64,000 nt of DNA from Iodobacter fluviatilis (lineage in GTDB: Bacteria; Pseudomonadota; Gammaproteobacteria; Burkholderiales; Chitinibacteraceae), in assembly GCF_004194535.1 (NCBI RefSeq), contig NZ_CP025781.1, positions 3,348,001-3,412,000 on the forward strand. Reading direction: 5' to 3'. Position numbers and translations under genes: made by a program. The notes under the pieces are model-generated. The model was not told the origin of the DNA. It did not search any database and saw only the letters and a list, made by a program, of their open reading frames with translations. Below are positions 1-9,699 of this stretch, piece by piece (position 1 is the stretch's first letter; every line of letters begins with the position of its first letter).

Positions 1-175
1 ATACGCCAAAGCCTAGTGTAAAAAATAAAACCAGCGAGCCATACTTGCCGGCTTTAGAATCTGCAGCCAAGCGGTAGATAATAAAGCCCATATAGATAAT
101 GAGGGCGGTACAAAGGATGGACACTGATAATGTGGTGAATGTTTCCTCCGATATGTTTTTCAGCGCCTCTAGCAT
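1..175 (-). CDS. DUF2788 small membrane protein (partial, 3' end outside window)
   Basis: The reverse strand from ATG at 175 reads an open frame to the window edge, starting MLEALKNISEE. It has one hydrophobic segment (about residues 19-34), a charged stretch ending in SKAGKYGSL, and then a second hydrophobic segment. This hairpin of two membrane segments around an SKAGK-type linker is the pattern I recall for DUF2788 proteins of about 70 residues in Neisseriales. An AAAGGAA Shine-Dalgarno lies about 7 bases upstream of the ATG. No function is known for the family. The assignment rests on memory of the family pattern. Confidence 0.6.
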   Translation of the reverse strand, partial: MLEALKNISEETFTTLSVSILCTALIIYMGFIIYRLAADSKAGKYGSLVLFFTLGFGV

Positions 176-193
176 GCTGGTTTCCTTTTACGC

Positions 194-222
194 ACAAAGC
201 CGGCAGCTGCCGGCTTTGTTTA
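194..222. terminator. Hairpin terminator between argG and the DUF2788 gene
   Basis: A perfect inverted repeat (ACAAAGCCGGC / GCCGGCTTTGT) around 194-219 is followed on the plus strand by a T-rich run. It lies just downstream of the argG stop codon, so it probably ends argG transcription. The T-rich side is better placed for the plus strand. Confidence 0.6.
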
Positions 223-252
223 TTTATTGACGATTAGGTGTAACTTGCGAAT

Positions 253-1467
253 TTAATTACGTAACTTCGCGGCAATTCGCATACGTAATGCATTCAGTTT
301 AATAAAGCCTGCAGCATCTGCTTGATTATAAGCACCGCCATCATCTTCAAAGGTGGCAATATTGGCATCAAACAGCGATTCTTTAGAATCACGGCCCACT
401 ACAATTACATTGCCTTTATAGAGTTTGAGCCGAACCCAACCATTAACATGAGCTTGGCTGGCATCAATCATGGTTTGCAGCATCAGGCGCTCTGGTGCCC
501 ACCAGTAACCGTTATAAATGAGGCTGGCGTATTTTGGCATCAGCTCATCTTTGAGGTGAGCCACTTCGCGGTCTAGGCAGATGGATTCAATGGCGCGGTG
601 TGCCTTGAGCATAATCGTGCCGCCAGGGGTTTCGTAACAGCCACGGCTTTTCATACCAACAAAACGGTTTTCAACCAGATCTAGACGGCCAATGCCATGC
701 TTGCCACCTACTTTATTTAATGCAGCCAGCACGCTGGCAGGGCTCATTTTTACACCATCGATGCCGACGATATCGCCGTTTTCGTATTCAAGCTCTACGT
801 ACTCAGCTGCATCTGGTGCCTGCTCTGGGCTAACCGACCATAGCCACATATCTTCTTCTGGCTCGGCGGCTGGGTTTTCCAGCATTTGGCCTTCGTAAGA
901 GATATGCAGCAGATTGGCATCCATAGAGTAAGGGCTGCCGCCGTTCTTTTTCTTGGCGATATCCATACCGTGTTTTTCGGCGTAATCCAGCAGTTTTTCA
1001 CGGCTGTTTAAATCCCATTCACGCCATGGTGCAATCACTTTGATGTCTGGGCGTAGTGCGTAATAACCTAGCTCGAAGCGGACTTGATCATTGCCCTTGC
1101 CGGTTGCGCCGTGGCTTACGGCATCTGCGCCGGTTAAATTAGCAATCTCAATTTGACGCTTGGCAATCAGTGGGCGGGCAATCGAGGTGCCCAGCAGGTA
1201 TTCACCTTCGTAAACCGTATTGGCGCGAAACATTGGGAATACAAAGTCACGCACAAATTCTTCGCGCAAATCATCAATAAAAATGTTTTCTGGTTTAATG
1301 CCAAATTGCACTGCTTTTTGGCGGGCAGGTTCTAGTTCTTCACCCTGGCCCAAGTCTGCGGTAAAGGTTACCACTTCACATTGATAGGTATCTTGCAACC
1401 ACTTCAAAATCACCGAGGTATCGAGGCCACCGGAGTAGGCAAGTACTGCTTTTTTTACATCAGACAT
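253..1467 (-). CDS. argG: Argininosuccinate synthase
   Basis: This cytosolic enzyme joins citrulline and aspartate using ATP to give argininosuccinate, the penultimate step of arginine synthesis. The 404-residue protein has the N-type ATP pyrophosphatase P-loop [10 protein letters not shown] at residues 9-18, the [13 protein letters not shown] substrate-binding segment near residue 120, and the usual family length. The ATG at 1467 is preceded by TTGGAG at 8 bases. The gene lies alone on the minus strand. argF lies 0.8 kb upstream in the same orientation, separated by an exporter gene, so the arginine genes are clustered but probably not one transcript. Confidence 0.97.
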   Translation of the reverse strand: MSDVKKAVLAYSGGLDTSVILKWLQDTYQCEVVTFTADLGQGEELEPARQKAVQFGIKPENIFIDDLREEFVRDFVFPMFRANTVYEGEYLLGTSIARPLIAKRQIEIANLTGADAVSHGATGKGNDQVRFELGYYALRPDIKVIAPWREWDLNSREKLLDYAEKHGMDIAKKKNGGSPYSMDANLLHISYEGQMLENPAAEPEEDMWLWSVSPEQAPDAAEYVELEYENGDIVGIDGVKMSPASVLAALNKVGGKHGIGRLDLVENRFVGMKSRGCYETPGGTIMLKAHRAIESICLDREVAHLKDELMPKYASLIYNGYWWAPERLMLQTMIDASQAHVNGWVRLKLYKGNVIVVGRDSKESLFDANIATFEDDGGAYNQADAAGFIKLNALRMRIAAKLRN

Positions 1468-1500
1468 GTAGGAACTCCAAGGGGGAGGAAAGGCAATGGA

Positions 1501-2121
1501 TTAGCTAGAGAGCGCAAGTCGCAGACCAAAACTGATGAAAAGTACACCAGTTAGGCGAGCGAGCCAACGGCCCAACCACTGTTTGCCTGCTAGTCGCCTA
1601 GAAAGGCCAGCACCAGCAAAGATTAAAAAGGTCAGATAAGCCAAACTTACGGCTTGAACGATCATGCCAAGGATTGCAAAAGTCAGTGGAACGCGATCAT
1701 AAGTCGGATCCACAAACTGGGGGAAGAATGCCATAAAAAACAAAATGGCTTTCACATTAACCAGAGAAATAGATAACGCCTGCTTATAAATATGGCTAGA
1801 CGGTATATTTACTGGGGTATCACTCGCTGTTTGCGGTTTAGCAAGCAGCATTTTTATGCCCATCCACGATAAATACGCGGTACCTGCATAGCGAACCCAG
1901 TTAAATGCTTCAGGATGAGTACGCATTAATGAAGCAACGCCTACGCTGGCTAGTAGCATTAAAATTAGATCACCCGTCACAATGCCAGCTGCCGCAGCAT
2001 AACCCGCGCGCACGCCTTGCTTGGCTGCTACGGATAAAGCAAAAATGGAATTTGGGCCCGGTAATAAAATAATAAAAACAGTGCCTAGAAGGTAGCTCGT
2101 TAAATCGGTAATGCCAAACAT
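1501..2121 (-). CDS. LysE/RhtB family amino-acid exporter
   Basis: The 206-residue inner-membrane protein has about six hydrophobic segments. It carries the family's early signature LLPGPNSIFALSVAAKQGVR (residues 19-38), with the conserved PGPN and the G-x-R/K-x-G turn, and a mid-protein segment KAILFFMAFFPQF typical of RhtB/LysE translocators. Such proteins export amino acids such as threonine, homoserine, leucine or lysine/arginine. The substrate cannot be read from sequence. Its place between argG and argF might suggest a basic amino acid, but that is speculation. Confidence 0.85.
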   Translation of the reverse strand: MFGITDLTSYLLGTVFIILLPGPNSIFALSVAAKQGVRAGYAAAAGIVTGDLILMLLASVGVASLMRTHPEAFNWVRYAGTAYLSWMGIKMLLAKPQTASDTPVNIPSSHIYKQALSISLVNVKAILFFMAFFPQFVDPTYDRVPLTFAILGMIVQAVSLAYLTFLIFAGAGLSRRLAGKQWLGRWLARLTGVLFISFGLRLALSS

Positions 2122-2266
2122 TTAAGTACTCATACAAAAGTGATCAGATTGTTGCTAAGTTTATTTCTCCTCGCTCCCACTAGAGATTACGTAAAAAGAA
2201 GCGTAATCCTAGATGGCAGAGCTAGAAATAGCGTGAAAATAAGCTATTTCTACGGTTTTTGAGTAT

Positions 2267-3181
2267 TTAGCCCTCTACTTTACCGAGTAATAGATATTCA
2301 ATCACTGCTTTTTGCGTATGCATGCGATTTTCTGCTTCATCCCATACTACTGATTGTGGGCCATCGATCACTTCAGGGTCTACTTCTTCGCCTCGGTGTG
2401 CGGGTAAGCAGTGCATAAACATTGCATTTGCCTTGGCTTGTAACATGACTTTTTCGCTTACGCGGTAGTGTAAAAAGTCTTTTCGGCGTTGCAGTGTTTC
2501 GCGCTCAAATCCCATTGAAGTGCAAACGTCGGTGGTCACGATATCGGCATCGCGTGCGGCTTGGTATGGGTCGTAGAATGTTTCGAAATGCTCGATACCA
2601 TATTTCTGCCCGTCTAAAACTGTCATCTCGTAACCGCGAGGACAGGCTTGGTTGAGTTTAAAGTTGAAGATTTTCGCCGCTTGCAGCCAAGTGCGGGAGA
2701 TATTATTGCTATCGCCAATCCAAGCTACAGTTTTGCCTTCGATCGAGCCGTTTTTTTCGATATAAGTAAAAATATCAGCCAAAATTTGGCAAGGATGATA
2801 TTCATTGGTTAGCCCGTTAATCACAGGGACTAAAGAATTATCAGCAAAGCGCTCGACAATACTTTGCTCAAAAGTGCGCACCATGACGATATTGGTCATG
2901 CGGCTAATCACTTTTGCCACATCTTCGATCGGCTCGCCACGGCCTAGCTGGGTGTCTTTAGATTGCAAAAACATCGCATGGCCGCCGAATTGGGCCATGC
3001 CAGCTTCAAAAGAAACGCGGGTTCGAGTGGATGATTTTTCAAAAATCATGGCCAAGACTTTGCCGATTAGCGGTTGGTATAGCTCGCCCGCGGCCAGTTT
3101 GGCTTTAAGGATGGCGGCGCGTTTGAATAGATATTCGTATTCTTCGCGGGTGAAATCGGTGAATTGCAGATAATGGCGCAT
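2267..3181 (-). CDS. argF: Ornithine carbamoyltransferase
   Basis: The enzyme makes citrulline from ornithine and carbamoyl phosphate. The 304-residue protein shows the carbamoyl-phosphate motif SSTRTRV at residues 50-56, the HPCQ(I)LAD motif near residue 129, and the ornithine/catalytic motif HCLPAHRGEEV near residue 258, all as in the anabolic family. Length is typical. An arginine-repressor site could lie in the 3182-3548 intergenic region, but I could not identify a clear ARG box. Confidence 0.97.
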   Translation of the reverse strand: MRHYLQFTDFTREEYEYLFKRAAILKAKLAAGELYQPLIGKVLAMIFEKSSTRTRVSFEAGMAQFGGHAMFLQSKDTQLGRGEPIEDVAKVISRMTNIVMVRTFEQSIVERFADNSLVPVINGLTNEYHPCQILADIFTYIEKNGSIEGKTVAWIGDSNNISRTWLQAAKIFNFKLNQACPRGYEMTVLDGQKYGIEHFETFYDPYQAARDADIVTTDVCTSMGFERETLQRRKDFLHYRVSEKVMLQAKANAMFMHCLPAHRGEEVDPEVIDGPQSVVWDEAENRMHTQKAVIEYLLLGKVEG

Positions 3182-3548
3182 AGGGCACAGTCCGTACGGG
3201 CTGCCAAATTAAGAGCGTGATCGAGTTCTGTTAATACAACGTGCCTGAGCGTCATCTGCATTATTTGAGCGGTGCGGATAGCTGCTACAAAAAATACTTA
3301 CAGCTTTTCGGCCGCGCATTATGATTTTTGGAGTTCATCAAAAAACGATCATTCTTAAAATGGATCTAGCCACTTTGAGAAAAAACAACCATTATTCAAC
3401 CGTTTGCAGGTGGCTGGCAAGCTTTGTCAGTGTGTCGGGTGTTTACGTAGTAACTTGTACGGAGAATAGACTAAGAATTTCTAAGGCGGCAATTTGCCCT
3501 TGGATGGTATAATCTGAAAGATATTCAATCCGCCACGCTGTTTTTCAA

Positions 3549-3863
3549 ATGATCTGTAATCCATACGAAATCATTATTCAGGGCATTACCAGTAATGGCC
3601 GTGAATTCCGACCTAGCGATTGGGCAGAGCGCTTGTCAGGTATTTTATGTACCTTTGGCGCCGACCAAAAGCTTTCTTACGCCCCTTTTGTACGTCCAAT
3701 GATGCACGAAAACGTGCGCTGCGTAGCCGTAGATAAACAGCTTGAAAAAGTGGACCCACGCGTTTTTGACTTTATCATGACTTTTGCACGTGATAATGAT
3801 TTACGCATCGTGGATTGCCGCTCTTTATTGAGCGAGCATTACGCCGACAAACCAGCAGAATAA
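3549..3863 (+). CDS. DUF3579 domain protein
   Basis: This is a 104-residue cytosolic protein of unknown function. Its N-terminal half (EIIIQGITSNGREFRPSDWAE) and central segment (SYAPFVRPMMHENVRCVAVD) match my memory of DUF3579, a family found in Betaproteobacteria commonly beside argF, as here (divergent). No catalytic motif is evident. No strong Shine-Dalgarno precedes the ATG at 3549. The upstream 3182-3548 stretch holds only the divergent promoters and no other gene. Confidence 0.8.
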   Translation: MICNPYEIIIQGITSNGREFRPSDWAERLSGILCTFGADQKLSYAPFVRPMMHENVRCVAVDKQLEKVDPRVFDFIMTFARDNDLRIVDCRSLLSEHYADKPAE

Positions 3864-4126
3864 GCGTATTGTCTATTTTCCCAGCAGTGACACTACTGTT
3901 GGGGGCCGCTTTGTTTGGTAAATCTGCTTAGCCTCTCTTTTTTATCTGCTCTCACTCTGCATGTTTTACTCCCTTTGTTTGTGTAATGGCGTTTGCTAAT
4001 GTCTAGTGCTGTCATTTTTCTAAAGTGCGCAGATTTTGACTTGTTGCATTGCACAAGTTACGTCTATGCTGAGTTTGTTGTGCCTGCTAGCTGCAGCCGT
4101 TTCCAATTGATCGATAAGGTGTGCAT

Positions 4127-4867
4127 ATGAGACTCAAAGACAAAGTAACTATTATCACGGGTTCTGCCAGCGGTATTGGCCAAGCCACCGCCATTAAGTT
4201 TGCAGCAGAAGGCGCTAAAGTGGTGGTTTGCGATGTAAATCAAAGCGGTATTGACGCAGTGGTGTCTAGCTTGGTACAAAGCGGCGCTGTAGCGGTGGGC
4301 TATGTGGTTGATGTCACCAATAAAACCCAGATCGCTGAAATGGTGGCGGCGGTGAAGGCGCAATTTGGACGCATTGATGTGCTGGTGAATAACGCAGGGA
4401 TTGTGCAAGACGCACAGTTGATCAAAATGACTGAAGATCAGTTTGATCGCGTGATCGATATCAATCTGAAGGGCGTATATAACTGTGCTCGCGCCGTGGT
4501 TGACACCATGGTGGAGCAGGGCAGTGGTGTGATTTTGAACGCTTCATCGGTGGTAGGTGTATATGGCAATTTTGGCCAGACCAATTATGCTGCGGCTAAA
4601 TTTGGGGTGATTGGCTTTGTAAAAACGTGGGCTAAAGAGCTGGGTAAAAAAGGCATACGTGCCAATGCAGTGTGCCCTGGCTTTGTAGCAACGCCGATCC
4701 TAAAAGCCATGCCAGAAAAAGTCATCCAAGATATGGAAGCACGCGTGCCAATGAAGCGCATGGCTAGGCCAGAAGAAATTGCCAATGTGTATGCGTTTTT
4801 AGCCAGCGATGAAGCTAGCTATATCAACGGCGCAGCGATTGAAGTGACGGGTGGATTGACGTTGTAA
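4127..4867 (+). CDS. SDR family oxidoreductase, FabG-like
   Basis: The 246-residue short-chain dehydrogenase/reductase has the cofactor motif TGSASGIG near residue 13, NNAG near residue 88, the catalytic serine in NASSVVG and the YAAAK Tyr-Lys pair, so it should be active with NAD(P)H. The C-terminus ([14 protein letters not shown]) is FabG-like, suggesting reduction of a 3-oxoacyl or similar ketone. I chose ATG 4127 because GATAAGG lies 7 bases upstream. A GTG at 4121 in frame is too close to that site. It stands alone. The true substrate is unknown. Confidence 0.88.
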   Translation: MRLKDKVTIITGSASGIGQATAIKFAAEGAKVVVCDVNQSGIDAVVSSLVQSGAVAVGYVVDVTNKTQIAEMVAAVKAQFGRIDVLVNNAGIVQDAQLIKMTEDQFDRVIDINLKGVYNCARAVVDTMVEQGSGVILNASSVVGVYGNFGQTNYAAAKFGVIGFVKTWAKELGKKGIRANAVCPGFVATPILKAMPEKVIQDMEARVPMKRMARPEEIANVYAFLASDEASYINGAAIEVTGGLTL

Positions 4868-4880
4868 GTTTGTACCCTCT

Positions 4881-4990
4881 AAATTCTGTAGACACGGAGA
4901 GTACAGAGTGTGTAAGGAGAGAACACGGAGAAAACCAAATGTTTAGTTTTCTCCGTGTCCTTCGTTTTGCTCTGTGCCTACAGAATTTTT
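4881..4990. repeat. Long imperfect palindrome between converging genes
   Basis: Outer arms AAATTCTGTAG (4881-4891) and CTACAGAATTT (4978-4988) and inner arms ACACGGAGAAAAC (4923-4935) and GTTTTCTCCGTGT (4946-4958) can fold into one extended stem. It lies between the SDR gene and the converging csoR, so it may end transcription from both sides. The CACGGAG core also occurs near 7930-7945 inside the mobile element, suggesting a dispersed repeat. Confidence 0.6.
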
Positions 4991-4993
4991 GAT

Positions 4994-5314
4994 TTACCCC
5001 AGCGTTTTCCCACTGAGCTTTTTAACCACCATCATCAGCTCATCAATCGCCGCATCTCCTTCCCCATCTTTAATTGCTTGTGCTACGCAGCCATGAGCAT
5101 GGTTTTCTAATAGCTGCATGGCGACTGAATCCATGGCTGATTTAATCGCCGAGATTTGCGTTAACACATCCACGCAGTATCTATCTTCATCGACCATCTT
5201 AATCACGCCACGCACTTGGCCTTCGATGCGATTGAGCCGAGATAGCAGCTTTTGCTTGCCCGGCTGAATTACTTTTGGCCCTTCATCTGGGGTGCAGCAA
5301 TCAGACAAGCTCAA
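4994..5314 (-). CDS. csoR: CsoR/FrmR-family copper-sensing repressor
   Basis: This small all-helical DNA-binding repressor releases its operator when Cu(I) binds. The family core RLNRIEGQVRGV is present, followed by the Cys in RYCVDVLTQ and the His/Cys pair in NHAHGCV, which correspond to the C-H-C copper ligands of CsoR. I place the start at TTG 5314, with AAGGAG 6 bases upstream, giving about 106 residues. An in-frame GTG at 5338 has no ribosome-binding site. The start overlaps the end of copZ by 14 bases, so translation is coupled in a copA-copZ-csoR operon. It probably acts on the palindrome at 7802-7822. Confidence 0.88.
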   Translation of the reverse strand: MSLSDCCTPDEGPKVIQPGKQKLLSRLNRIEGQVRGVIKMVDEDRYCVDVLTQISAIKSAMDSVAMQLLENHAHGCVAQAIKDGEGDAAIDELMMVVKKLSGKTLG

Positions 5315-5507
5315 AGCCTGCTCCTTCAATGGCTTCACTCAAGGTAGCGAGCGAAGTAAGCGCCGCATTGTGATCTACTTTAGCGATGCCGCTTTCTAAA
5401 TCAATCGCCACATGGCTAACGCCGGGCAGGGCGCTTAAAGCGCTAGTTAAAGATCGCACGCAACCCATACAAGTCATGCCTTCGATTTTAAGAGTGCTGT
5501 GTTCCAT
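5301..5507 (-). CDS. copZ: Heavy-metal-associated domain copper chaperone, CopZ-like
   Basis: The 68-residue single HMA domain has the metal site GMTCMGC at residues 10-16 and the usual beta-alpha-beta-beta-alpha-beta length. Such chaperones carry cytosolic Cu(I) to the CopA ATPase. An AAGGAG sits 7 bases before ATG 5507. The gene lies 119 bases downstream of copA and overlaps csoR, matching a copper-export operon. Confidence 0.9.
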   Translation of the reverse strand: MEHSTLKIEGMTCMGCVRSLTSALSALPGVSHVAIDLESGIAKVDHNAALTSLATLSEAIEGAGFELV

Positions 5508-5626
5508 TTTTTTACTCCTTTCTATGCATAAAAAATTAGGTAGGGCGGGTTAGGCCGCTCTTGGTGCTGATTAGGGGGCTGATCTCTTTGCGGTGGGTAC
5601 GTGGACAATAAACCGTTCTCAGCCTT

Positions 5627-7777
5627 TCAATTGCCTAGCCCACCCTGCGAGGGCTGACTGGCGCTAGATTTTTCCTCTGAAACCCCTTCGCTTTTCCATC
5701 GCCTTAGCAGCAATGAATTACTCACTACCGAAACTGAACTCAGCGCCATCGCAGCTCCCGCCAATACAGGGTTAAGCAGGCCGATGGCCGCCAGTGGTAT
5801 GCCCAGCGTGTTATAGAAAAACGCGAAGAATAAATTCTGGCGGATTTTGCTGATGGTGGCGCGGGATAGGGCAATCGCGTCGCTCACCGCTAGTAAGTCG
5901 TTATGCAATAGGGTGATGTCAGCCGCTTCAATCGCCACATCGCTACCTGCACCCATCGCAAAGCTTACTGCTGCAACGGCGAGTGCAGGGGCGTCGTTTA
6001 CGCCGTCACCGACCATAGCGACGACCTTGTTTTGCTGTTGAATAAACGCAGCCTTGTCTTGTGGGTGCATTAAGGCTTGGTACTGGCTGACGCCGCTGGC
6101 CTTGGCAATGGCGGTTGCGGTGGCTGGCTGATCACCCGTAAGCATCACCACTTCAATGCCCATCTCGTGCAAGCGTTTGACGGCTTCGACTGAGCTGGCT
6201 CGAAGTGTGTCGGCAAGTGCTAACTGCCCTAGCAGAACACCATTTTTGGCGATACTGACCAAAGTATGCGGCTGAGTGTTTTTCTCAGGCATTTCGCCTG
6301 CCCAGCTTGGGATGCCGACTTTGATTTCACTGCCATCGTCCAGCTTGCCCATCACGCCTTGCCCCGGTACAGCGACAAAGTCACTGATAGGCAAGAGTGG
6401 CAGGGTGTTTGCAGCCAAAATGGCGTGGGCTAGCGGGTGTTCTGAGCCTTGCTCTAGGCTGGCAGCTAACTGAAGCAAGCCCTCTTTAGATAGCTCGCTC
6501 TGTAAGCTGATAATCTCTACCACCTTGGCCTGCCCTGTGGTCAGCGTGCCCGTTTTATCCACCACCAGCATTTCAATCTTGCCTGCATGCTCTAGCGCCG
6601 TGGCATTCCTAAATAAAATACCCTGCTGCGCTGCACGCCCTATGCCGACTGAGATTGCGGTTGGTGTGGCCAGCCCCAGTGCGCAAGGGCAGGCGATGAC
6701 CAGGACGGCAACGGCGTGGATCAGCGCGGTAACGGCGCTATCCCAGTACCAAAAGTTGCCCAAAAAGGTCAGTACGGCAATCGCCGCTACGATGGGCACA
6801 AAGACGCCGGAGATCTGGTCGGCAAGGCGCTGGATAGGTGCTTTAGAGCCTTGGGCATGGGCCACCAGCCGCACAATTTCTGCTAGCTGGGTTTTGCTGC
6901 CCACGCTGCTGGCGCGGATTTTGAGCATCCCGCTGCTGTTTTTAGTGGCGGCAAATACTTTGCTGTCTATGTTTTTTTCGACCGGCAAGCTCTCTCCTGT
7001 CAACATACTTTCATTGACCGCTGCTTGGCCTTCAATGACCACGCCATCTACGGGAATCACTTCACCGTGACGCACAATCACGATATCGCCTAACTGGAGT
7101 TGGCCAATGGCGACGTCGATAAGTCCTTCTGCCGTTTCTACCCTGGCTGTTTTAGGCTGCAGCTTCAAAAGCTCACTAATCGCCCCTGATGTTTTCTTTT
7201 TAGCGCGGCTTTCTAGCCATTTGCCTGTCAATACCAGCGTAATAATCATCGCGCTGGCTTCAAAATAAACGTGTTGCTCGTGGATGCCCAGCAGGGTCAC
7301 GACGGCTGATAGCCCATAAGCCATGCTTGTGCCCAGTGCCACCAGCACATCCATATTCGCTCCACCATTTTTCAGTGCAAAAAACGCGCCGCGATAAAAG
7401 CGCCAGCCCAAAATAAACTGCACCGGCGTAGCCAGCAGCATTTGCAGCCAGCGTGGTAGTAGCTCGGCGTGCTCAAGGCTAAACATGCTGGCCATCAGCG
7501 GCAGGCTAAGCAGCGCGGCAATCAGCAGTGGCCAGCGCTCGTCTTTCTCTGCCGCAGCAGGCGTGCTGGCTAGCTCGGCCGTAAATCCCGCGCGGCTAAT
7601 CGTTGCGATCAGCGATTCAGCCGTAATGGCCTTATCGCTGCTGCGGATATGCGCGGTTTCAGTCGCAAAATTCACCTCGGCGGCCACGCCAGTTTGGCGA
7701 TTAAGGATTTTCTCAATCCGCGCAGCACACGCTGCGCAGGTCATACCACCAAGACGAAGTTGGATTTCTGAAGTCAT
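5627..7777 (-). CDS. copA: Copper-exporting P1B-type ATPase
   Basis: The 716-residue inner-membrane pump exports Cu(I) from the cytosol. It has one N-terminal HMA domain with GMTCAAC (11-17), TGES of the actuator domain (260-263), the transmembrane CPC metal site (363-365), the phosphorylation motif DKTGT (407-411), the SEHP motif (445-448), MLTGD and GDGVNDAP (590-597). All P1B-1 signatures are present and length is normal for a single-HMA CopA. The start at 7777 has CAGGAGGG 5-6 bases upstream. The promoter region holds a CsoR-type palindrome. Confidence 0.97.
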   Translation of the reverse strand: MTSEIQLRLGGMTCAACAARIEKILNRQTGVAAEVNFATETAHIRSSDKAITAESLIATISRAGFTAELASTPAAAEKDERWPLLIAALLSLPLMASMFSLEHAELLPRWLQMLLATPVQFILGWRFYRGAFFALKNGGANMDVLVALGTSMAYGLSAVVTLLGIHEQHVYFEASAMIITLVLTGKWLESRAKKKTSGAISELLKLQPKTARVETAEGLIDVAIGQLQLGDIVIVRHGEVIPVDGVVIEGQAAVNESMLTGESLPVEKNIDSKVFAATKNSSGMLKIRASSVGSKTQLAEIVRLVAHAQGSKAPIQRLADQISGVFVPIVAAIAVLTFLGNFWYWDSAVTALIHAVAVLVIACPCALGLATPTAISVGIGRAAQQGILFRNATALEHAGKIEMLVVDKTGTLTTGQAKVVEIISLQSELSKEGLLQLAASLEQGSEHPLAHAILAANTLPLLPISDFVAVPGQGVMGKLDDGSEIKVGIPSWAGEMPEKNTQPHTLVSIAKNGVLLGQLALADTLRASSVEAVKRLHEMGIEVVMLTGDQPATATAIAKASGVSQYQALMHPQDKAAFIQQQNKVVAMVGDGVNDAPALAVAAVSFAMGAGSDVAIEAADITLLHNDLLAVSDAIALSRATISKIRQNLFFAFFYNTLGIPLAAIGLLNPVLAGAAMALSSVSVVSNSLLLRRWKSEGVSEEKSSASQPSQGGLGN

Positions 7778-7801
7778 TTTGCCCTCCTGTTTGAAATGAT
7801 A

Positions 7802-7822
7802 ATATACCCATGTAGGGTATAT
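7802..7822. promoter_or_regulatory. CsoR-type operator upstream of copA
   Basis: ATATACCC and GGGTATAT are perfect 8-base inverted arms around a 5-base centre. The TACCC-N5-GGGTA core is the pattern expected of CsoR-family operators. It lies 24 bases upstream of the copA start codon and would let the csoR product repress its own operon when copper is low. Confidence 0.75.
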
Positions 7823-7877
7823 TGGAAGGGTTTTTAGGGAGAGGACAAAATAGTGCGTTCCGTGAGTGCTTACTTAA

Positions 7878-8280
7878 CTGATGTTACGCAGCCAAACCCA
7901 AATCTTGAACCCGCGATGCTACAGAGAACACGGAGTTTCACGGAGAAAGACAAGGCTTGAGTTAAGTTGTTTTGTAGGTTTTAAGTATTTTAAAACCCCA
8001 GTACTTAAGGTTCGTATCGCAGCGAGTGGCACGGGGCTTAAATCTCCCCTTGAAACACGCAAGCTCCGAACAAGCGGGGCGGGGGATCGCTTGGGAGCAA
8101 GGCAGCGAGCCAATCCCGCCCGCCGCCGACTCGATTGGACCGCAGCAGGGGCCTTCGTGTTATTGGTGTTGTGGCTTGGCTTCGTTTCTTGGCCACACAA
8201 AAATCATATAGTTCGCGGGATGCCCGCACCAAAATAAACGTGCCGAATGCACTAAAAAGAGGATCGCTGCGTAACATCAG
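7878..8280. mobile_element. 403-bp non-autonomous transposable element (MITE-like)
   Basis: The ends are a 15-base perfect inverted repeat, CTGATGTTACGCAGC (7878-7892) and its complement (8266-8280). They are flanked by an exact 8-base direct repeat TTACTTAA (7870-7877 and 8281-8288), which is a target-site duplication. There is no transposase inside. The several short open frames across it lack ribosome-binding sites and look like those of a GC-rich repeat. The CTGATG terminus recalls IS4-family ends, but the mobilising family is not settled. It inserted between the copA promoter and the phzF-like gene. Confidence 0.85.
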
Positions 8281-8635
8281 TTACTTAAAAGAAGCTTAGT
8301 GAATGATGGCTTCTGCTATGTAGCGGTAAAGTACTTTCAGACACCAATATCGGTTTTTTTGCTGCCATTTCTTGTTCGTAAATGATCGGTGGTTTGTACC
8401 TTGGGCGGAGTAAAATTGCATGTTTTACCCCATTCTTTCGACCTGAACAGTCATTTGTATCGGGTTTGACCCGTATACTTAGTGGCCTAATCGGCAGGCA
8501 GAGACTGGCCCACCGCGGCCGGTCAGCAGCAATATTGTGGTCTGCCCTAGATTGATTGCGTGCTCGGACAAAAATCAGCAATTTACCCTAAGTCAGTTTT
8601 CAATCAGCGCCAACAGTATTGTAGGAATCGGAAAC

Positions 8636-9511
8636 ATGAAAGCTTACACACTCAACGCATTTGCGAAGACCAGTCAAGGCGGCAATCCAGCCGGAGTCGT
8701 CTTCGATGCCGACACTTTGACTGAATCGCAAATGCATGAAATTGCCAGAATCATCGGCTTCAGCGAAACAGCCTTTGTGATGAAATCCAGTGTCGCGGAC
8801 TTCAAAGTGCGTTTTTTTACGCCAACAGATGAAGTGGATCTTTGTGGTCATGCCACGATAGCAACGTTCTATGCTTTGGCGAAGTTGGGATTCGTGCTGC
8901 CCGGCCAGTACATGCAGGAAACCAAAGCTGGGTTGATGAAAGTCGTTGTAGCCGATGATTTGTCGATCCTGATGGATCAGCAAGCCCCAAGTTTTTTTGA
9001 CGTTTTAGAACCTGCTGATATTGCAGCTTCCCTGAATCTGAATGTAGATGAACTTATGGCGGGCATGCCCATACAGATAGTGAGCACCGGCATCCGAGAT
9101 ATTATGGTGCCGGTCAAGTCCTTGAAAATCCTTCACGAAATGAAGCCGGATTTTGACCGAGTTGCCGACATTAGCAGGCAGCGGAACGTCGTGGGCTTTC
9201 ACGTATTCACACTAGAGACTTTGAACGAAGGGATGGCCCACTGCAGAAACTTGGCACCACTTTATGGCATTCCAGAGGAATCCGCGACAGGGACGTCTAA
9301 CGGGGCTCTTGCTTCGTATCTGTTTCAGCAGGGGCTAGTTAACGCTTTACAAGCAAAAAAACTCATCATGGAGCAGGGCTATTCGATGGAAATGCCTTCA
9401 GAGATCGTGGTGTCTTTGACAACTAATGGAAATACCATTTTGCAGGTGAAGGTTGGAGGCAAGGCTTTGAATTTGACTGAGCGGGAGATTGAACTGTCCT
9501 GCTCCAAATAA
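8636..9511 (+). CDS. PhzF family epimerase/isomerase-like protein
   Basis: The 291-residue protein has the PhzF-fold motifs QGGNPAGVV near residue 15, GFSETAFV (catalytic Glu) near residue 42, DLCGHATIATFYAL near residue 68 and a C-terminal ESATGTSNGALASYL, which corresponds to the usual ATG-S/T active-site loop of the second half. PhzF relatives catalyse isomerisations by acid-base proton shuttling. No other phenazine genes are nearby, so a phenazine role is unlikely. The frame is open further upstream to 8537, but ATG 8636 with AGGAATCGG before it matches the usual N-terminus. Confidence 0.88.
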   Translation: MKAYTLNAFAKTSQGGNPAGVVFDADTLTESQMHEIARIIGFSETAFVMKSSVADFKVRFFTPTDEVDLCGHATIATFYALAKLGFVLPGQYMQETKAGLMKVVVADDLSILMDQQAPSFFDVLEPADIAASLNLNVDELMAGMPIQIVSTGIRDIMVPVKSLKILHEMKPDFDRVADISRQRNVVGFHVFTLETLNEGMAHCRNLAPLYGIPEESATGTSNGALASYLFQQGLVNALQAKKLIMEQGYSMEMPSEIVVSLTTNGNTILQVKVGGKALNLTEREIELSCSK

Positions 9512-9699
9512 AAGATAAACTGAAAACGATAGCCGGCGCGAGACTTGCAGGAGAAGGGGAGCCCCCCCTTGGAGAACAAGATGCCGGTGATCAAGTGCGG
9601 AGCTAACGTAACCGGCCGACGAAGTAACCTTGCTAGTAGTAGGTCTGCAGAAAAATAGCGATGGGAAAGCACATACTTGAGTTACGTCCAGTACCGCAT

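Noticed and set aside
6525-7070. A 181-codon plus-strand open frame.
   Set aside because: It is the antisense shadow of copA. It has the skewed composition of a reverse frame and no start context.
7878-7892. Similarity of GATGTTACGCAGC to sequence near integron gene cassettes.
   Set aside because: It is a short match, there is no integrase and no attC structure, and the flanking target duplication shows a transposon end instead.
7881-8277. Several overlapping open frames of 60-118 codons in the 403-bp element.
   Set aside because: They lie within a GC-rich repeat, lack ribosome-binding sites and family features, and run in conflicting frames.
8636-9511. PhzF gene as a sign of a phenazine cluster.
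   Set aside because: No other phz genes are near, and PhzF-fold proteins are widespread outside phenazine pathways.
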